Made by a program: the position numbers and the translations under genes
Source of the DNA: Flavobacterium sp. UBA4098
Lineage (GTDB): Bacteria > Bacteroidota > Bacteroidia > Flavobacteriales > Flavobacteriaceae
Assembly (NCBI GenBank): GCA_002382495.1
Contig: DFXW01000041.1
Coordinates: forward strand, 250,542 to 314,541
Length of the DNA stretch: 64,000 nt
Direction of reading: 5' to 3'
Notes under the pieces: model-generated
The model's input: the letters and a program-made list of their open reading frames with translations, nothing else
Told to the model about the DNA's origin: nothing
Databases searched by the model: none
Part shown: in pieces, positions 1-8,594 of the stretch
Layout of the letters: each line of letters opens with the position of its first letter
Numbering within the stretch: position 1 is the first letter of the stretch

Positions 1-705
1 TTTGCTTAGCACATTGATTGGATTAGCAACAGCCCCACCATACAATCCAGAATGTAAATCGCGATTGGGTCCTGTAACTTCGACTTCAACATAACTCAAA
101 CCACGAAGCCCTGTCGTAATGGAGGGTTGCTGATTTGAAATCATTCCAGTATCCGAAATTAAAATCACATCATTTTTTAGTTTTTCTTGGTTGCGTTCTA
201 CAAACCAACTCAAACTTTTGGACCCAATTTCTTCTTCGCCTTCAATCATGAATTTTACATTGCAGGGCAAACAATTTGAAGAAACCATATATTCAAATGC
301 TTTTACATGCATGTACATTTGTCCTTTGTCATCGCAAGCACCACGAGCAAAAATGGCTCCTTCGGGATGAATTTCGGTGGTTTTGATTACAGGTTCAAAT
401 GGAGGGGAAGTCCACAGTTCCATTGGATCTGGTGGTTGAACATCATAATGACCATACACTAATACGGTAGGTAAATTAGGATCGATTATTTTTTCGCCAT
501 AAACGATAGGATATCCAGGAGTGTCACAAATTTCAACTAGATCACAGCCCGCTTTTTCCAAGCTTGTTTTTACAGCATCGGCAGTATCGAATACATCTTG
601 TGAGTATGCTGTGTCAGCACTTACTGATGGAATTTTTAATAATTCAATTAATTCATTAATGAAACGTTCTTTGTTTTGTTGAACGTAAGAGGCTATATTT
701 TCCAT
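1..705 (-). CDS. M20-family dipeptidase, C-terminal part cut off by window edge
   Basis: Reading from an ATG at 705 down to base 1 gives 235 codons with no stop, so only the N-terminal half of the protein is present. It belongs to the M20 metallopeptidases (carnosinase/CNDP-like cytosolic dipeptidases) that remove single residues from short peptides with two metal ions. Visible signatures are VLVYGHYDVQPPDP, which holds the first metal-binding His and Asp, then GACDDKGQ with the bridging Asp, and FMIEGEEEIGS with the catalytic and metal-binding glutamates. The last residues, GPNRDLHSGLYGG, begin the dimerisation lid domain. No signal peptide is seen, so it is probably cytoplasmic. A TACTTTTG box lies 24 bases upstream. 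The exact substrate cannot be told. Confidence 0.93.
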   Translation of the reverse strand, partial: MENIASYVQQNKERFINELIELLKIPSVSADTAYSQDVFDTADAVKTSLEKAGCDLVEICDTPGYPIVYGEKIIDPNLPTVLVYGHYDVQPPDPMELWTSPPFEPVIKTTEIHPEGAIFARGACDDKGQMYMHVKAFEYMVSSNCLPCNVKFMIEGEEEIGSKSLSWFVERNQEKLKNDVILISDTGMISNQQPSITTGLRGLSYVEVEVTGPNRDLHSGLYGGAVANPINVLSK

Positions 706-728
706 AAATAGATTTCAAATTTCACCCT

Positions 729-736
729 CAAAAGTA
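729..736 (-). promoter_or_regulatory. -7 box for the M20 dipeptidase gene
   Basis: On the minus strand the sequence reads TACTTTTG, a full match to the Bacteroidetes TAnnTTTG -7 consensus, 24 bases before the dipeptidase start codon. No clear TTG box is seen at the usual distance, so the call rests on one element only. Confidence 0.45.
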
Positions 737-771
737 CAAAAAAGGAGTGAAATATTTTTTGTTTAATTTGC

Positions 772-801
772 TTTGAAAATTAGAACTTATGTGTATATTT
801 G
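772..801 (+). promoter_or_regulatory. Promoter of tRNA-Leu
   Basis: A TTTG at 772-775 and a TATATTTG at 794-801 are separated by 18 bases. This fits the Bacteroidetes primary sigma factor pattern (TTTG, about 19 bases, TAnnTTTG). Transcription would start a few bases before the mature tRNA 5' end at 814. Confidence 0.7.
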
Positions 802-813
802 CACCCAATTCAC

Positions 814-895
814 GCGGATATGGTGAAATTGGTAGACATGCCAGACTTAGGATCTGGTGCCGCAAGGCGTGTAGGTTCGAGTCCTATTATCCGCA
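814..895 (+). tRNA. tRNA-Leu (anticodon UAG)
   Basis: The 82-base sequence folds as a type II tRNA with a long variable arm. The acceptor strands GCGGATA and TATCCGC pair perfectly, the T-loop reads GGTTCGAGTCC, and the anticodon loop CTTAGGA carries TAG, which reads CUA and other CUN leucine codons. The discriminator base is A, as needed for leucine. CCA is not encoded (the next bases are CAA), so it must be added after transcription. Confidence 0.97.
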
Positions 896-896
896 C

Positions 897-928
897 AAAA
901 AAAGCTTCTCAATTGAGAAGCTTTTTTT
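897..928. terminator. Bidirectional terminator between tRNA-Leu and the 932-1654 gene
   Basis: The 32 bases form a perfect palindrome centred at 912/913, with a core AAGCTTCTC stem, an A-run on the left and a T-run on the right. It can therefore end both the tRNA-Leu transcript (plus) and the gene whose stop codon is at 932 (minus). Confidence 0.85.
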
Positions 929-931
929 ATT

Positions 932-1654
932 TTACAATGTACCCAGGAATAAGGCAACTTTGCTAAGATCGGTTTCATTATCAAAATCTAAATCGTTCGA
1001 TTTAATGAAATTTGTTATTTGATCTTTAAAATTCGGGAAGCTATTGATTAATTGTTTTTTATTTTCAGGAAAAGCTATAATTGGATTATTCTTAATGCCA
1101 ATAAAATAACGTGCCTTCATCCGAATTAATTTGGGTTGTGTTGTTATTTCAAATGAAGTCATGGCTTCTTTACCTGGTAGTAGTTCAATTTTATCTCTTC
1201 TAAATAAGGTGATTTCATTTCCAGAAGCAATTTCAACAAGATAACCATTGCTTTCTTTTTTAGCAGTACCCCAATAATTGACTAAGCGTAATTTATATGC
1301 TCCGCGATTTATTAGAATGGTATTGAATTCACTTTCTTTTTTCAAAGCATAAATTTCATTTGCACTTTTTTCTACTTCAATTTCATCCGCATAGGCATTG
1401 TATCTCATGTTGAAAGTATGTTGTATACCCACGATTTCTGAAGGGGTAAAAGCTTCAATTATATAAGGGCTGCCATCTATTTTCCTATCATTTAAATATC
1501 CTTTTCTATATTCTGAAACTTGATTTAAAGAATTGAACATTGGAGCAGTAAAGTTTTTATCTCCACTATTTAATGGTGTTCCGTAGTTTTTGAATTCTTG
1601 CGCAGATGTAATAAAAACACACAATAAAACAAATGGTAATAGCAACTTTTTCAT
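932..1654 (-). CDS. Secreted protein of unknown function, 240 aa
   Basis: I do not recognise a family. The protein starts with a clear Sec signal peptide, MKKLLLPFVLLCVFITSAQE, with a probable cut after the alanine near residue 18. There is no lipobox Cys, so a soluble periplasmic or exported protein is expected. The mature part of about 220 residues is rich in Lys, Glu and Asn and has no predicted membrane helix. It has no cysteine clusters and no recognisable catalytic motif. It stands alone, convergent with tRNA-Leu and divergent from the M3 peptidase gene, so context does not help. Codon use looks like that of its neighbours. Confidence 0.75.
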   Translation of the reverse strand: MKKLLLPFVLLCVFITSAQEFKNYGTPLNSGDKNFTAPMFNSLNQVSEYRKGYLNDRKIDGSPYIIEAFTPSEIVGIQHTFNMRYNAYADEIEVEKSANEIYALKKESEFNTILINRGAYKLRLVNYWGTAKKESNGYLVEIASGNEITLFRRDKIELLPGKEAMTSFEITTQPKLIRMKARYFIGIKNNPIIAFPENKKQLINSFPNFKDQITNFIKSNDLDFDNETDLSKVALFLGTL

Positions 1655-1772
1655 ATCGAATTGGGTTATAATGACTTTGGCTAAAGTAATTATTTTTATT
1701 TTATTCTCTTTTCATTTTATAAGTAATTGTTTGTAGTATTTGATTAAATTTACTTTTTTAATTCTCCAATTT

Positions 1773-3914
1773 ATGATACAAAAAACTTTATTTGTTTGTC
1801 TAGCCATAGGAAGTATGCTAACCGCAAATGCACAAGAAATGACCACTATGAACCCATTTTTTCAGACGTATAATACGCCATTTAATGTTCCGCCCTTTGA
1901 TCAAATTAAGAACGAACATTTTAAACCCGCTATTTTAGAGGGTATTAAAAGGAATGCTGCTGAGATTGATGCGATTGCAAATAATACAGCCGAGCCTACT
2001 TTTGAGAATACAATTTTGGCAATGGAAAATGCTGGAGAGTTATTATCAAATGTCAACACCGTTTTCTCTAATTTGAATTCGGCTCATACCAACAAAGAAA
2101 TTCAAACTATCGCCAAAGAAGTTTCTCCCAATTTATCATCACACCGCGATAACATTTATTTGAATGAGAAATTGTTTGCTAGAGTGAAAGCGCTTTGGAA
2201 CAAAAAAGAAACCTTAGGATTGAATTTAGAGCAAGCTCGAATTTTAGATAACGCCTATAAAGATTTTGTTCGTTCTGGCGCTAATTTGTCTCCATCAGAG
2301 AAAGAAACGCTTCGAAAAATTAATGGAGATTTGTCTTTATTGAGTTTGAAATACGGCCAAAACATTTTGGCGGAGACCAATAAATACCAATTGGTCATTA
2401 CGGATCAAAAAGAATTAGCAGGACTTCCTCAAAGTGTTATTGATGCGGCAGCGGCCGATGCTAAAGCTAAAGGAAAATCAGGAAGTTGGGTGTTTACTTT
2501 AGCCAATTCAAGCGTAATGCCATTTTTGCAATACAGTGCCAATAGAAAACTGCGTCAAGAAATTTGGAATGCATATCAAACGCGTGCTAATCACGATGAT
2601 GAAACGGATAACAAAGCCAATGCAGTTCAGTTAGCTAATCTTCGTGGACAAAAAGCCCGTTTATTAGGATTTGCGTCTCACTCTAATTATGTTTTGGAAG
2701 AATCAATGGCCAAAACGCCAGAAAATGTCAATAAATTATTGAATGATTTATGGAAACCTGCTTTGGAAAAAGCCAAAGTAGAAGCTGCCGACATTCAAAA
2801 AATGATGGCTAAAGACGGGATTAAAGGACCGGTACAACCCTATGATTGGCGCTATTATACAGAGAAAATCAGAAAAGAACGATTTGATCTAGACGAGCAA
2901 GAATTGAGTCCGTATTTTAGTTTAGAAAATGTAAGAAACGGGGCTTTTCAAGTGGCGCAAAAATTATATGGATTGCAGTTTAAGGAATTAAAAGACATTC
3001 CTAAATACCACGAAGCAGTAACTGCTTTTGAAGTTTTAGAAGCTGACGGTACCCATGTTGGGGTATTGTACACTGATTTTCATCCACGTGAATCCAAAAG
3101 AGGTGGGGCTTGGATGACATCATATAGAAACCAAAAAACAGAAAATGGCGTGCGTAAAGCACCAGTAGTTTCTATCGTGTGCAATTTTACTAAACCAACA
3201 GAAAACAAACCAGCTTTATTAACTTTTGACGAAGTGACTACGCTTTTTCATGAATTTGGGCACTCATTACATGGGTTGTTATCCAATGTTACCTACAAAA
3301 GTTTAGCTGGAACAAGTGTGCCAAGAGATTTCGTGGAATTGCCTTCGCAAATTATGGAAAACTGGGCAGCAGAACCGGAAGTTCTTAAACTATTTGCTAA
3401 ACATTATCAAACTGGTGCTGTGATTCCCGATGCTTTAATTGCTAAATTGAAAAAGTCAGGAACCTTTGATCAAGGTTTTGGAACTACGGAATATTTAGCT
3501 GCTTCATTATTGGATTTGGCGTACCATTCACAAATTAAGGATATCACCATTGATGCTAATACTTTTGAAAAACAAGCCATGAATAAAATTGGCTTAATTG
3601 AATCTATTATTCCAAGATATAGAAGTACGTACTTCAGTCATATATTCTCTGGGGGCTATTCTTCAGGATATTACAGTTATATCTGGTCTGGAGTTTTAGA
3701 TACTGATGCTTTTGAAGCATTTAAAATCACAACTCTTTTTAATCCAGAAAAAGCCAAATCTTTCCGAAAAAATGTTTTGGAAAAAGGAGGTACAGAGGAT
3801 CCAATGGTCTTGTACAAACGTTTCCGTGGTGCAGAGCCAAGTATTGAACCCTTACTACGAAAAAGGGGCTTAGACAAGAAAGAAGAAACTCCTGTAAAAA
3901 AGTTAAAAGGATAA
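1773..3914 (+). CDS. dcp: M3-family oligopeptidase / peptidyl-dipeptidase, exported
   Basis: This zinc metallopeptidase of the Dcp/oligopeptidase A family removes dipeptides from the C-termini of short peptides. The ATG at 1773 was chosen over an upstream TTG at 1740 because it opens directly into a signal peptide, MIQKTLFVCLAIGSMLTANAQE. The mature enzyme is therefore periplasmic, giving 713 residues, the normal length for the family. The zinc site is HEFGH at residues 493-497 with the third ligand Glu522 in VELPSQ, the usual 25 residues later. Downstream tyrosines and histidines of the family (FSGGYSSGYYSYIW) are present. It is a single gene ended by a strong hairpin. Dcp is the best-fitting name. 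A broader M3 specificity is possible. Confidence 0.9.
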   Translation: MIQKTLFVCLAIGSMLTANAQEMTTMNPFFQTYNTPFNVPPFDQIKNEHFKPAILEGIKRNAAEIDAIANNTAEPTFENTILAMENAGELLSNVNTVFSNLNSAHTNKEIQTIAKEVSPNLSSHRDNIYLNEKLFARVKALWNKKETLGLNLEQARILDNAYKDFVRSGANLSPSEKETLRKINGDLSLLSLKYGQNILAETNKYQLVITDQKELAGLPQSVIDAAAADAKAKGKSGSWVFTLANSSVMPFLQYSANRKLRQEIWNAYQTRANHDDETDNKANAVQLANLRGQKARLLGFASHSNYVLEESMAKTPENVNKLLNDLWKPALEKAKVEAADIQKMMAKDGIKGPVQPYDWRYYTEKIRKERFDLDEQELSPYFSLENVRNGAFQVAQKLYGLQFKELKDIPKYHEAVTAFEVLEADGTHVGVLYTDFHPRESKRGGAWMTSYRNQKTENGVRKAPVVSIVCNFTKPTENKPALLTFDEVTTLFHEFGHSLHGLLSNVTYKSLAGTSVPRDFVELPSQIMENWAAEPEVLKLFAKHYQTGAVIPDALIAKLKKSGTFDQGFGTTEYLAASLLDLAYHSQIKDITIDANTFEKQAMNKIGLIESIIPRYRSTYFSHIFSGGYSSGYYSYIWSGVLDTDAFEAFKITTLFNPEKAKSFRKNVLEKGGTEDPMVLYKRFRGAEPSIEPLLRKRGLDKKEETPVKKLKG

Positions 3915-3932
3915 TAAATAGTCTATAAAAAC

Positions 3933-3965
3933 AAAAAACCTGCCAAGTAATTGGCAGGTTTTTTT
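3933..3965. terminator. Bidirectional terminator between M3 peptidase and pseudouridine synthase
   Basis: AACCTGCCAA and TTGGCAGGTT form a 10-base-pair stem with a GTAA loop (3937-3960), with an A-run on the left and a T-run on the right. The two flanking genes converge on it, so it probably serves both. Confidence 0.85.
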
Positions 3966-3983
3966 ATGAATTGAATTTGATAA

Positions 3984-4877
3984 CTATACGTTTTTCAAAT
4001 TAATTATTTCTTGTTCTGTAAGCATTCGCCAATTGCCTCGCGGCAGATTCTTTTTGGTCAAACCTGCAAAAGCGACACGGTCAATTCGCAATACATTATA
4101 ATCGAAGTTTTCAAAAATAGCACGAACTACTTTTACATTGGAAGAACGTAATTTAAGACCGATTTCACTCTTAGGTTCGTTATCGATATAACTTACTTCT
4201 TCTACAAATACACGGTGACCATCTAATACCAATCCTTTGCTAATTTTTTCAAAATCTTCGTATTTCAAATTTTTATCTAAGGAAACCTGGTAAATTTTAG
4301 ATGATTTTTGATTAGGTAAAGTAAATTTTCTAATCATATCGGTGTCATTGGTAAACAATAACAATCCAGTAGTATTTTTATCCATTCGACCTACGGCGCC
4401 AATTTTGGCAGTGGTAGCTCCGCGAACCAATTCCAAAACATTACGAAATTCTTGACCTTCGTCTAGTGCTGTTGTAAAGTTTTTAGGTTTGTTCAAAAGG
4501 ATGTATTCTTTTTTCTCTGGCGTTAATTGGACTCCATCAAAATTAACGGTATCAGTAATTTTTACTAAATACCCCATTTCAGTTACAGGAACTCCATTTA
4601 CTTTTACATTTCCTGATTGGATGTAAATATCAGCATCGCGACGAGAGCATACTCCAGAGTTTGCGATGTATTTATTCAAACGCATTTCGTCAGCCGCCTT
4701 AGCTCTTTTAGGAGCTTGATTCGGTTTTTTAGCTACTTTACTAGCTTCTACTTCAGCAACCTTTGTGTTGATTTTAGCCTTTTTAGGACCCTGCGCACGC
4801 TTTTGCATCGCTGGCTTTGGCTTATTTGAATTGGGTCTAGAACTATTGGTTCTTCCACCACCTCTATTAGTATTCAT
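3984..4877 (-). CDS. rRNA pseudouridine synthase, RluB/RsuA family
   Basis: This enzyme converts a specific uridine in rRNA to pseudouridine. After a very basic, low-complexity N-terminal tail of about 65 residues (Lys, Ala, Asn, Arg and Pro rich) comes an S4 RNA-binding domain starting at RLNKYIANSGVCSRRDAD. The catalytic domain follows, with the family motif GRMDKNTTGLLLF whose Asp is the nucleophile. The fold and length (297 aa) match RluB (23S U2605 type) or RsuA (16S). The basic tail is common in flavobacterial members and probably adds RNA affinity. It stands alone with a TATCTTTG box upstream. Which rRNA position is modified cannot be decided from sequence reading alone. Confidence 0.9.
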   Translation of the reverse strand: MNTNRGGGRTNSSRPNSNKPKPAMQKRAQGPKKAKINTKVAEVEASKVAKKPNQAPKRAKAADEMRLNKYIANSGVCSRRDADIYIQSGNVKVNGVPVTEMGYLVKITDTVNFDGVQLTPEKKEYILLNKPKNFTTALDEGQEFRNVLELVRGATTAKIGAVGRMDKNTTGLLLFTNDTDMIRKFTLPNQKSSKIYQVSLDKNLKYEDFEKISKGLVLDGHRVFVEEVSYIDNEPKSEIGLKLRSSNVKVVRAIFENFDYNVLRIDRVAFAGLTKKNLPRGNWRMLTEQEIINLKNV

Positions 4878-4927
4878 GATAATTGGTAATTTAATGCTGC
4901 ATTCGGACGAAATTGTCCTTCAGCCTG

Positions 4928-4935
4928 CAAAGATA
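4928..4935 (-). promoter_or_regulatory. -7 box for the pseudouridine synthase gene
   Basis: The minus strand reads TATCTTTG, matching TAnnTTTG, 51 bases before the start codon. No convincing TTG box is assigned. Confidence 0.45.
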
Positions 4936-4990
4936 GTATTTATATCCTTGAGAAACGATTTTAGCATCAAAGAGTTGAAATCAGCAGTTG

Positions 4991-5947
4991 TTACATAAAA
5001 TGCAACAATCGTTTTCCGTGCCACAAAACGGATGGATTAATTAACACGATACAAAAGACTCCGGCTACAATGAGGAACTTTAAAACATTATGCAATCGAA
5101 GAAATTGTTCTTTTTGCGTTGCTTTTTGTAAAGCCAAAACAAAGAAGAGGAGTACAATTAAACAACCGTAAAAGTAAGTGTCCATATAACCTACATCGTA
5201 AATTTCAATTAATATATATACAGGAAGAACTGTAGCAATAATTAAAACCGAAATTATATTTTTTGAAAATTTTTCCCCATAAACAATTGGGATAGTTTTG
5301 TAATTATTGGCTAAGTCCCCTTTTAGATTTTCTAAATCCTTTATCATTTCTCGAATGAGTAATAACAAAAATAAAAAGCTAGCATGAGCAAAAATTACTG
5401 CCAATTGATTGCTGTAGTTTTCAATTGCTTCAAATGGGATTTGGTTGTAATAATATAAGAGGATGGCAAAAAAAGGCAATACCGCTAAAAAAGCCGACAT
5501 TAAATTGCCAATAAAAGGTTGCTTTTTTATTTTATGTGAATAGAACCAAATCAGGAAAATGTACACTGAGAAAAAAAGAAAGGCACGCCAGGAAACAAAT
5601 AAGGCCATTAATGCGACTATGAAATTGAGCGTGAAATAGACATTCAATTTGGTTTTTTGACTCACCAACCGATCGAGCATGGATTTATTTGGGCGATTGA
5701 TTAAATCTTTTTTACTGTCGTAAAAAGAATTTATGATATAGCCTGAGGCAATTGTCAAACCCGAAGCAAAAACTAGAATAAATAAATTAAAGTCGAGGAG
5801 AACGTTAAGTGCTCTTTGCTCAGGGGCCAAGATAAAAACGGCTGAAAGGTATTGCGCTAAGATAATAATGGGAATGTTGTACCCTCTTACCACAGAAAAC
5901 AAGCTGATAATTTTCTTAATCACCAATTTGTTCGCTTTGCTTAGCAT
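4991..5947 (-). CDS. UbiA-family polyprenyl transferase (GGGP geranylgeranyltransferase-like)
   Basis: This integral membrane enzyme of 318 residues has about nine hydrophobic segments. The first aspartate-rich motif is N73-xxx-D77-xxx-D81 (NSFYDSKKD), and the second is in KDLENLKGD. Both Mg-pyrophosphate sites are therefore present and it should be active. Members in flavobacteria are usually annotated as geranylgeranylglycerol-phosphate geranylgeranyltransferase. Other UbiA members attach prenyl chains to quinone, haem or chlorin rings. It lies 24 bases downstream of the GHMP kinase and in the same direction as the mevalonate genes, which supply the prenyl donor. This supports a prenyl transfer role but does not settle the acceptor. 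Confidence 0.8.
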   Translation of the reverse strand: MLSKANKLVIKKIISLFSVVRGYNIPIIILAQYLSAVFILAPEQRALNVLLDFNLFILVFASGLTIASGYIINSFYDSKKDLINRPNKSMLDRLVSQKTKLNVYFTLNFIVALMALFVSWRAFLFFSVYIFLIWFYSHKIKKQPFIGNLMSAFLAVLPFFAILLYYYNQIPFEAIENYSNQLAVIFAHASFLFLLLLIREMIKDLENLKGDLANNYKTIPIVYGEKFSKNIISVLIIATVLPVYILIEIYDVGYMDTYFYGCLIVLLFFVLALQKATQKEQFLRLHNVLKFLIVAGVFCIVLINPSVLWHGKRLLHFM

Positions 5948-5971
5948 TATAAGGTTGTTAAATGATTGGAA

Positions 5972-6910
5972 TTAGAATTGGTACACCACTTCTAATTTGT
6001 AGTCTTTCAGCGAAGTTTTGGCACGTTCTAAATCTTCGGTAAATCCTAAGATATAGCCACCGCCACCTGAACCACACAATTTTAAATAGTAGTCATTGGT
6101 ATCAATTCCTTTTTGCCAAATCGCGTGAAATTCTTCTGGGATCATCGGTTTGAAATGACTCAAAACTACTTTAGATAGTTTTTTAGTATTGGCAAATAAT
6201 GATTTCATATCGCCACCTAAGAAATTCTCTACACACGAATCGGTGTATTTTACAAACTGTGTTTTAAGCATGTTTCGGAAACCTTGGTCTTTCAAATTTT
6301 CCATGAAAATATTTACCATTGGAGCAGTTTCTCCTACAATTCCTGAGTCGATTAAGAAAACGGCTCCTTTGCCATCTAGGCTTTGTGTTGGAATGCCCGT
6401 CGCTTCAATATTGTCTTTGGAGTTGATTAAAATTGGGATGCTTAAATAACTATTTAACGGATCTAAACCGGAACTTTTTCCATGAAAAAAGCTTTCCATT
6501 TGAGAAAAAATCGTTTTTAACTCTAACAATTTCTCACGAGTTAGGTTTTCTAAAACGGTGATTTTATTTTGGGCATATTTGTCGTAAATAGCAGCAACTA
6601 AAGCCCCGCTACTTCCCACTCCATATCCTTGCGGAATGCTGGAATCAAAGTACATACCTTTATTTACATCTTGTTCTAAAGTAACTAAATCAAATTGTAC
6701 TAGAGTAGGCTGTTCAACGGCTAAATTTTTCAAATGTGCTACAAAACGTTTTAAATGTCCGTTAGAAGAAATAGCTTCTTCCGAAGGATTTTTGTCGGTT
6801 TTTAAGGCACCGTTATAAAAATTATAAGGAATTGAAAGTCCCTTGGAGTCTTGAATAATTCCGTATTCTCCAAAGAGTAATATTTTTGAGTAAAATAAAG
6901 GTCCTTTCAT
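5972..6910 (-). CDS. GHMP-family mevalonate kinase
   Basis: This soluble 312-residue kinase phosphorylates mevalonate (or a related intermediate) with ATP. The GHMP signature IPQGYGVGSSGALVAA lies at residues 92-107. The N-terminal substrate segment is SKILLFGEYGI, and motif 3 reads LCGSGGGGYILGF near the C-terminus. SGLDPLNSY carries the catalytic Asp region. It sits 8 bases after the diphosphomevalonate decarboxylase gene and before a prenyltransferase gene, so an isoprenoid role is strongly supported by context. The 47.4 kb locus encodes a second, more divergent GHMP kinase. The assignment of mevalonate versus phosphomevalonate kinase between the two is an inference. Confidence 0.85.
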   Translation of the reverse strand: MKGPLFYSKILLFGEYGIIQDSKGLSIPYNFYNGALKTDKNPSEEAISSNGHLKRFVAHLKNLAVEQPTLVQFDLVTLEQDVNKGMYFDSSIPQGYGVGSSGALVAAIYDKYAQNKITVLENLTREKLLELKTIFSQMESFFHGKSSGLDPLNSYLSIPILINSKDNIEATGIPTQSLDGKGAVFLIDSGIVGETAPMVNIFMENLKDQGFRNMLKTQFVKYTDSCVENFLGGDMKSLFANTKKLSKVVLSHFKPMIPEEFHAIWQKGIDTNDYYLKLCGSGGGGYILGFTEDLERAKTSLKDYKLEVVYQF

Positions 6911-6918
6911 ACTATTGA

Positions 6919-8010
6919 TTAATCAATTAACTGACTGCCATTTCCAATTTGATCACAAATATACTGACCATTTTGACAATAGCCAACTAATTCGTCCTGA
7001 ATAAATTGCAAGACTTTTTCTTTCACTTGATTTGGGTAGAGAACATGAACGTTAGCCCCAGCGTCTAATGTAAAACAAACAGGTATTTTGGTTTCATTTC
7101 TGAATTGCCAAATACGATTGATGATTTCTAATGTATTCGGTTTCATTAGGATAAAATAGGGCATTGAAGTCATCATCATGGCATGTAGTGTCAAAGCTTC
7201 GCTTTCTACAACTGCGATGAATTGCTCTAAATTCCCGGATTCAAAAATAGCAATCAGTTGGTCTAAATTTTCATGAGCTTGAGCAAATCTTCTATCTGCA
7301 TACGGGTGATTGTGCATTAAATCGTGACCCAATGTGCTGGACACTTGTTTTTCGCCTTTATCTACTAAAAGTATTGTGTCTTGGTAATTCTTGAAAGTAT
7401 CGTGAATGGCGTGTGGAAATTCTACTCCAAATAAATCCGAACTTCCAGGAATATTCGCTTGATTACCCCAAACCACCACTTGTCCTTTTACACTTCGGCA
7501 AGCACTACCAGATCCTAAACGCGCTAAAAATGATGCTTTTTGGTGAAAATATTCTTCGGTCATTGCAGGATTCAATTCCTTTTCCAAACTCATTAAGTTC
7601 ATTGCCAATGCTGCCATTCCGGATGCCGAAGAGGCAATTCCAGAACTGTGTGGAAACGTATTTTGAGTATCAATTGTAAAATGATAGTCTTTCAAAAAAG
7701 GCAAATAGATTTCAATTCGCTCTAAAAATTTTTGAATTTTGGGTTTGAAATCTTCTTTTGGCTTTCCTTCAAAAAGCAAGTCAAAAGAAAAAGTCGATGG
7801 GTCTTGATTCTGTTTTTTGGCGAAAGCCAATTGGGTAATGGTTTTACAATTATTCAAGGTAAAACTTACCGAAGGATTCGCGGGAATTTGATTTTCTTTT
7901 TTCCCCCAATACTTTACCAATGCAATATTACTTGGCGCCGACCATTCAAAAACACCTTGATCAATCGAATGGGTATAGGGAGCTGGAATAAAATCGTTTG
8001 CTGTGACCAT
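6919..8010 (-). CDS. mvaD: Diphosphomevalonate decarboxylase
   Basis: This enzyme catalyses the ATP-dependent decarboxylation of mevalonate-5-diphosphate to isopentenyl diphosphate, the last step of the mevalonate pathway. Recognised by APSNIALVKYWGK at residues 25-37, the ATP loop PHSSGIASSASG at 120-131, RLGSGSACRS, and TLDAGANVH with the catalytic Asp. Its length of 363 residues is normal to slightly long for the family. It is the first gene of a minus-strand operon (mvaD, mevalonate kinase, UbiA-type transferase) with gaps of 8 and 24 bases. A TATCTTTG box lies 15 bases before the start codon. Confidence 0.93.
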   Translation of the reverse strand: MVTANDFIPAPYTHSIDQGVFEWSAPSNIALVKYWGKKENQIPANPSVSFTLNNCKTITQLAFAKKQNQDPSTFSFDLLFEGKPKEDFKPKIQKFLERIEIYLPFLKDYHFTIDTQNTFPHSSGIASSASGMAALAMNLMSLEKELNPAMTEEYFHQKASFLARLGSGSACRSVKGQVVVWGNQANIPGSSDLFGVEFPHAIHDTFKNYQDTILLVDKGEKQVSSTLGHDLMHNHPYADRRFAQAHENLDQLIAIFESGNLEQFIAVVESEALTLHAMMMTSMPYFILMKPNTLEIINRIWQFRNETKIPVCFTLDAGANVHVLYPNQVKEKVLQFIQDELVGYCQNGQYICDQIGNGSQLID

Positions 8011-8025
8011 GAATCAAAATTTTAG

Positions 8026-8033
8026 CAAAGATA
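8026..8033 (-). promoter_or_regulatory. -7 box for the mvaD operon
   Basis: The minus strand reads TATCTTTG, matching TAnnTTTG, and lies only 15 bases upstream of the mvaD start codon. If used, the leader is very short. Confidence 0.5.
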
Positions 8034-8082
8034 CTTTTTTTGCTGAATTGGTTTTGACTAAATTTGATTCAAAATAAACAAA

Positions 8083-8559
8083 ATGAACAAAATCTCTCGT
8101 GTTGCCATTGTTGTTGTTATTTGTTTAGTAGTGGGCTATGTGTCTGGAATGGTCACCCGTACTTCAATAACCACTTGGTATCCTACTTTAGTCAAACCTA
8201 GTTTTAATCCGCCCAATTGGATTTTTGCTCCGGTTTGGACTTCGTTGTATGTGATGATGGGTGTTGCAGCGGGATTAATTTGGAATCAAATTACTACGCA
8301 AAAAGCAGCAGTTACTAAAGCCTTGCAATTCTTTACAATCCAATTGGTATTGAATGCACTTTGGTCGTATTTGTTTTTTGGATTGCACAACCTGATGTTG
8401 GCAACTATTGAGGTGGTTTTATTGTGGCTTATGATTTTTGAAACCTATTCTCAATTTGCTAAAATCAACAAAACAGCGAGCTATTTAATGCTGCCGTATT
8501 TGGCTTGGGTGAGTTTTGCTTCCGTATTAACGGCTAGTATTTGGTGGTTGAATAGGTAA
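8083..8559 (+). CDS. tspO: TspO/MBR-family tryptophan-rich sensory protein
   Basis: This 158-residue protein has five membrane helices and the family's Trp-rich and Pro-rich segment WYPTLVKPSFNPPNWIFAPV after helix 1. It is followed by NALWSYLFFGLHNL in helix 3 to 4. TspO proteins bind or transport porphyrins and have been linked to stress and light responses. In bacteria they sit in the outer or inner membrane. The gene is monocistronic, diverging from mvaD with a 72-base gap. Nothing in the neighbourhood points to a particular ligand. Confidence 0.92.
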   Translation: MNKISRVAIVVVICLVVGYVSGMVTRTSITTWYPTLVKPSFNPPNWIFAPVWTSLYVMMGVAAGLIWNQITTQKAAVTKALQFFTIQLVLNALWSYLFFGLHNLMLATIEVVLLWLMIFETYSQFAKINKTASYLMLPYLAWVSFASVLTASIWWLNR

Positions 8560-8594
8560 GTAGTTTTATACTTTAATCAGTATTAATTATTTTA

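Noticed and set aside
789..1022. 77-residue open frame running through tRNA-Leu
   Set aside because: It covers the tRNA and its terminator and has no coding look. It is a chance frame.
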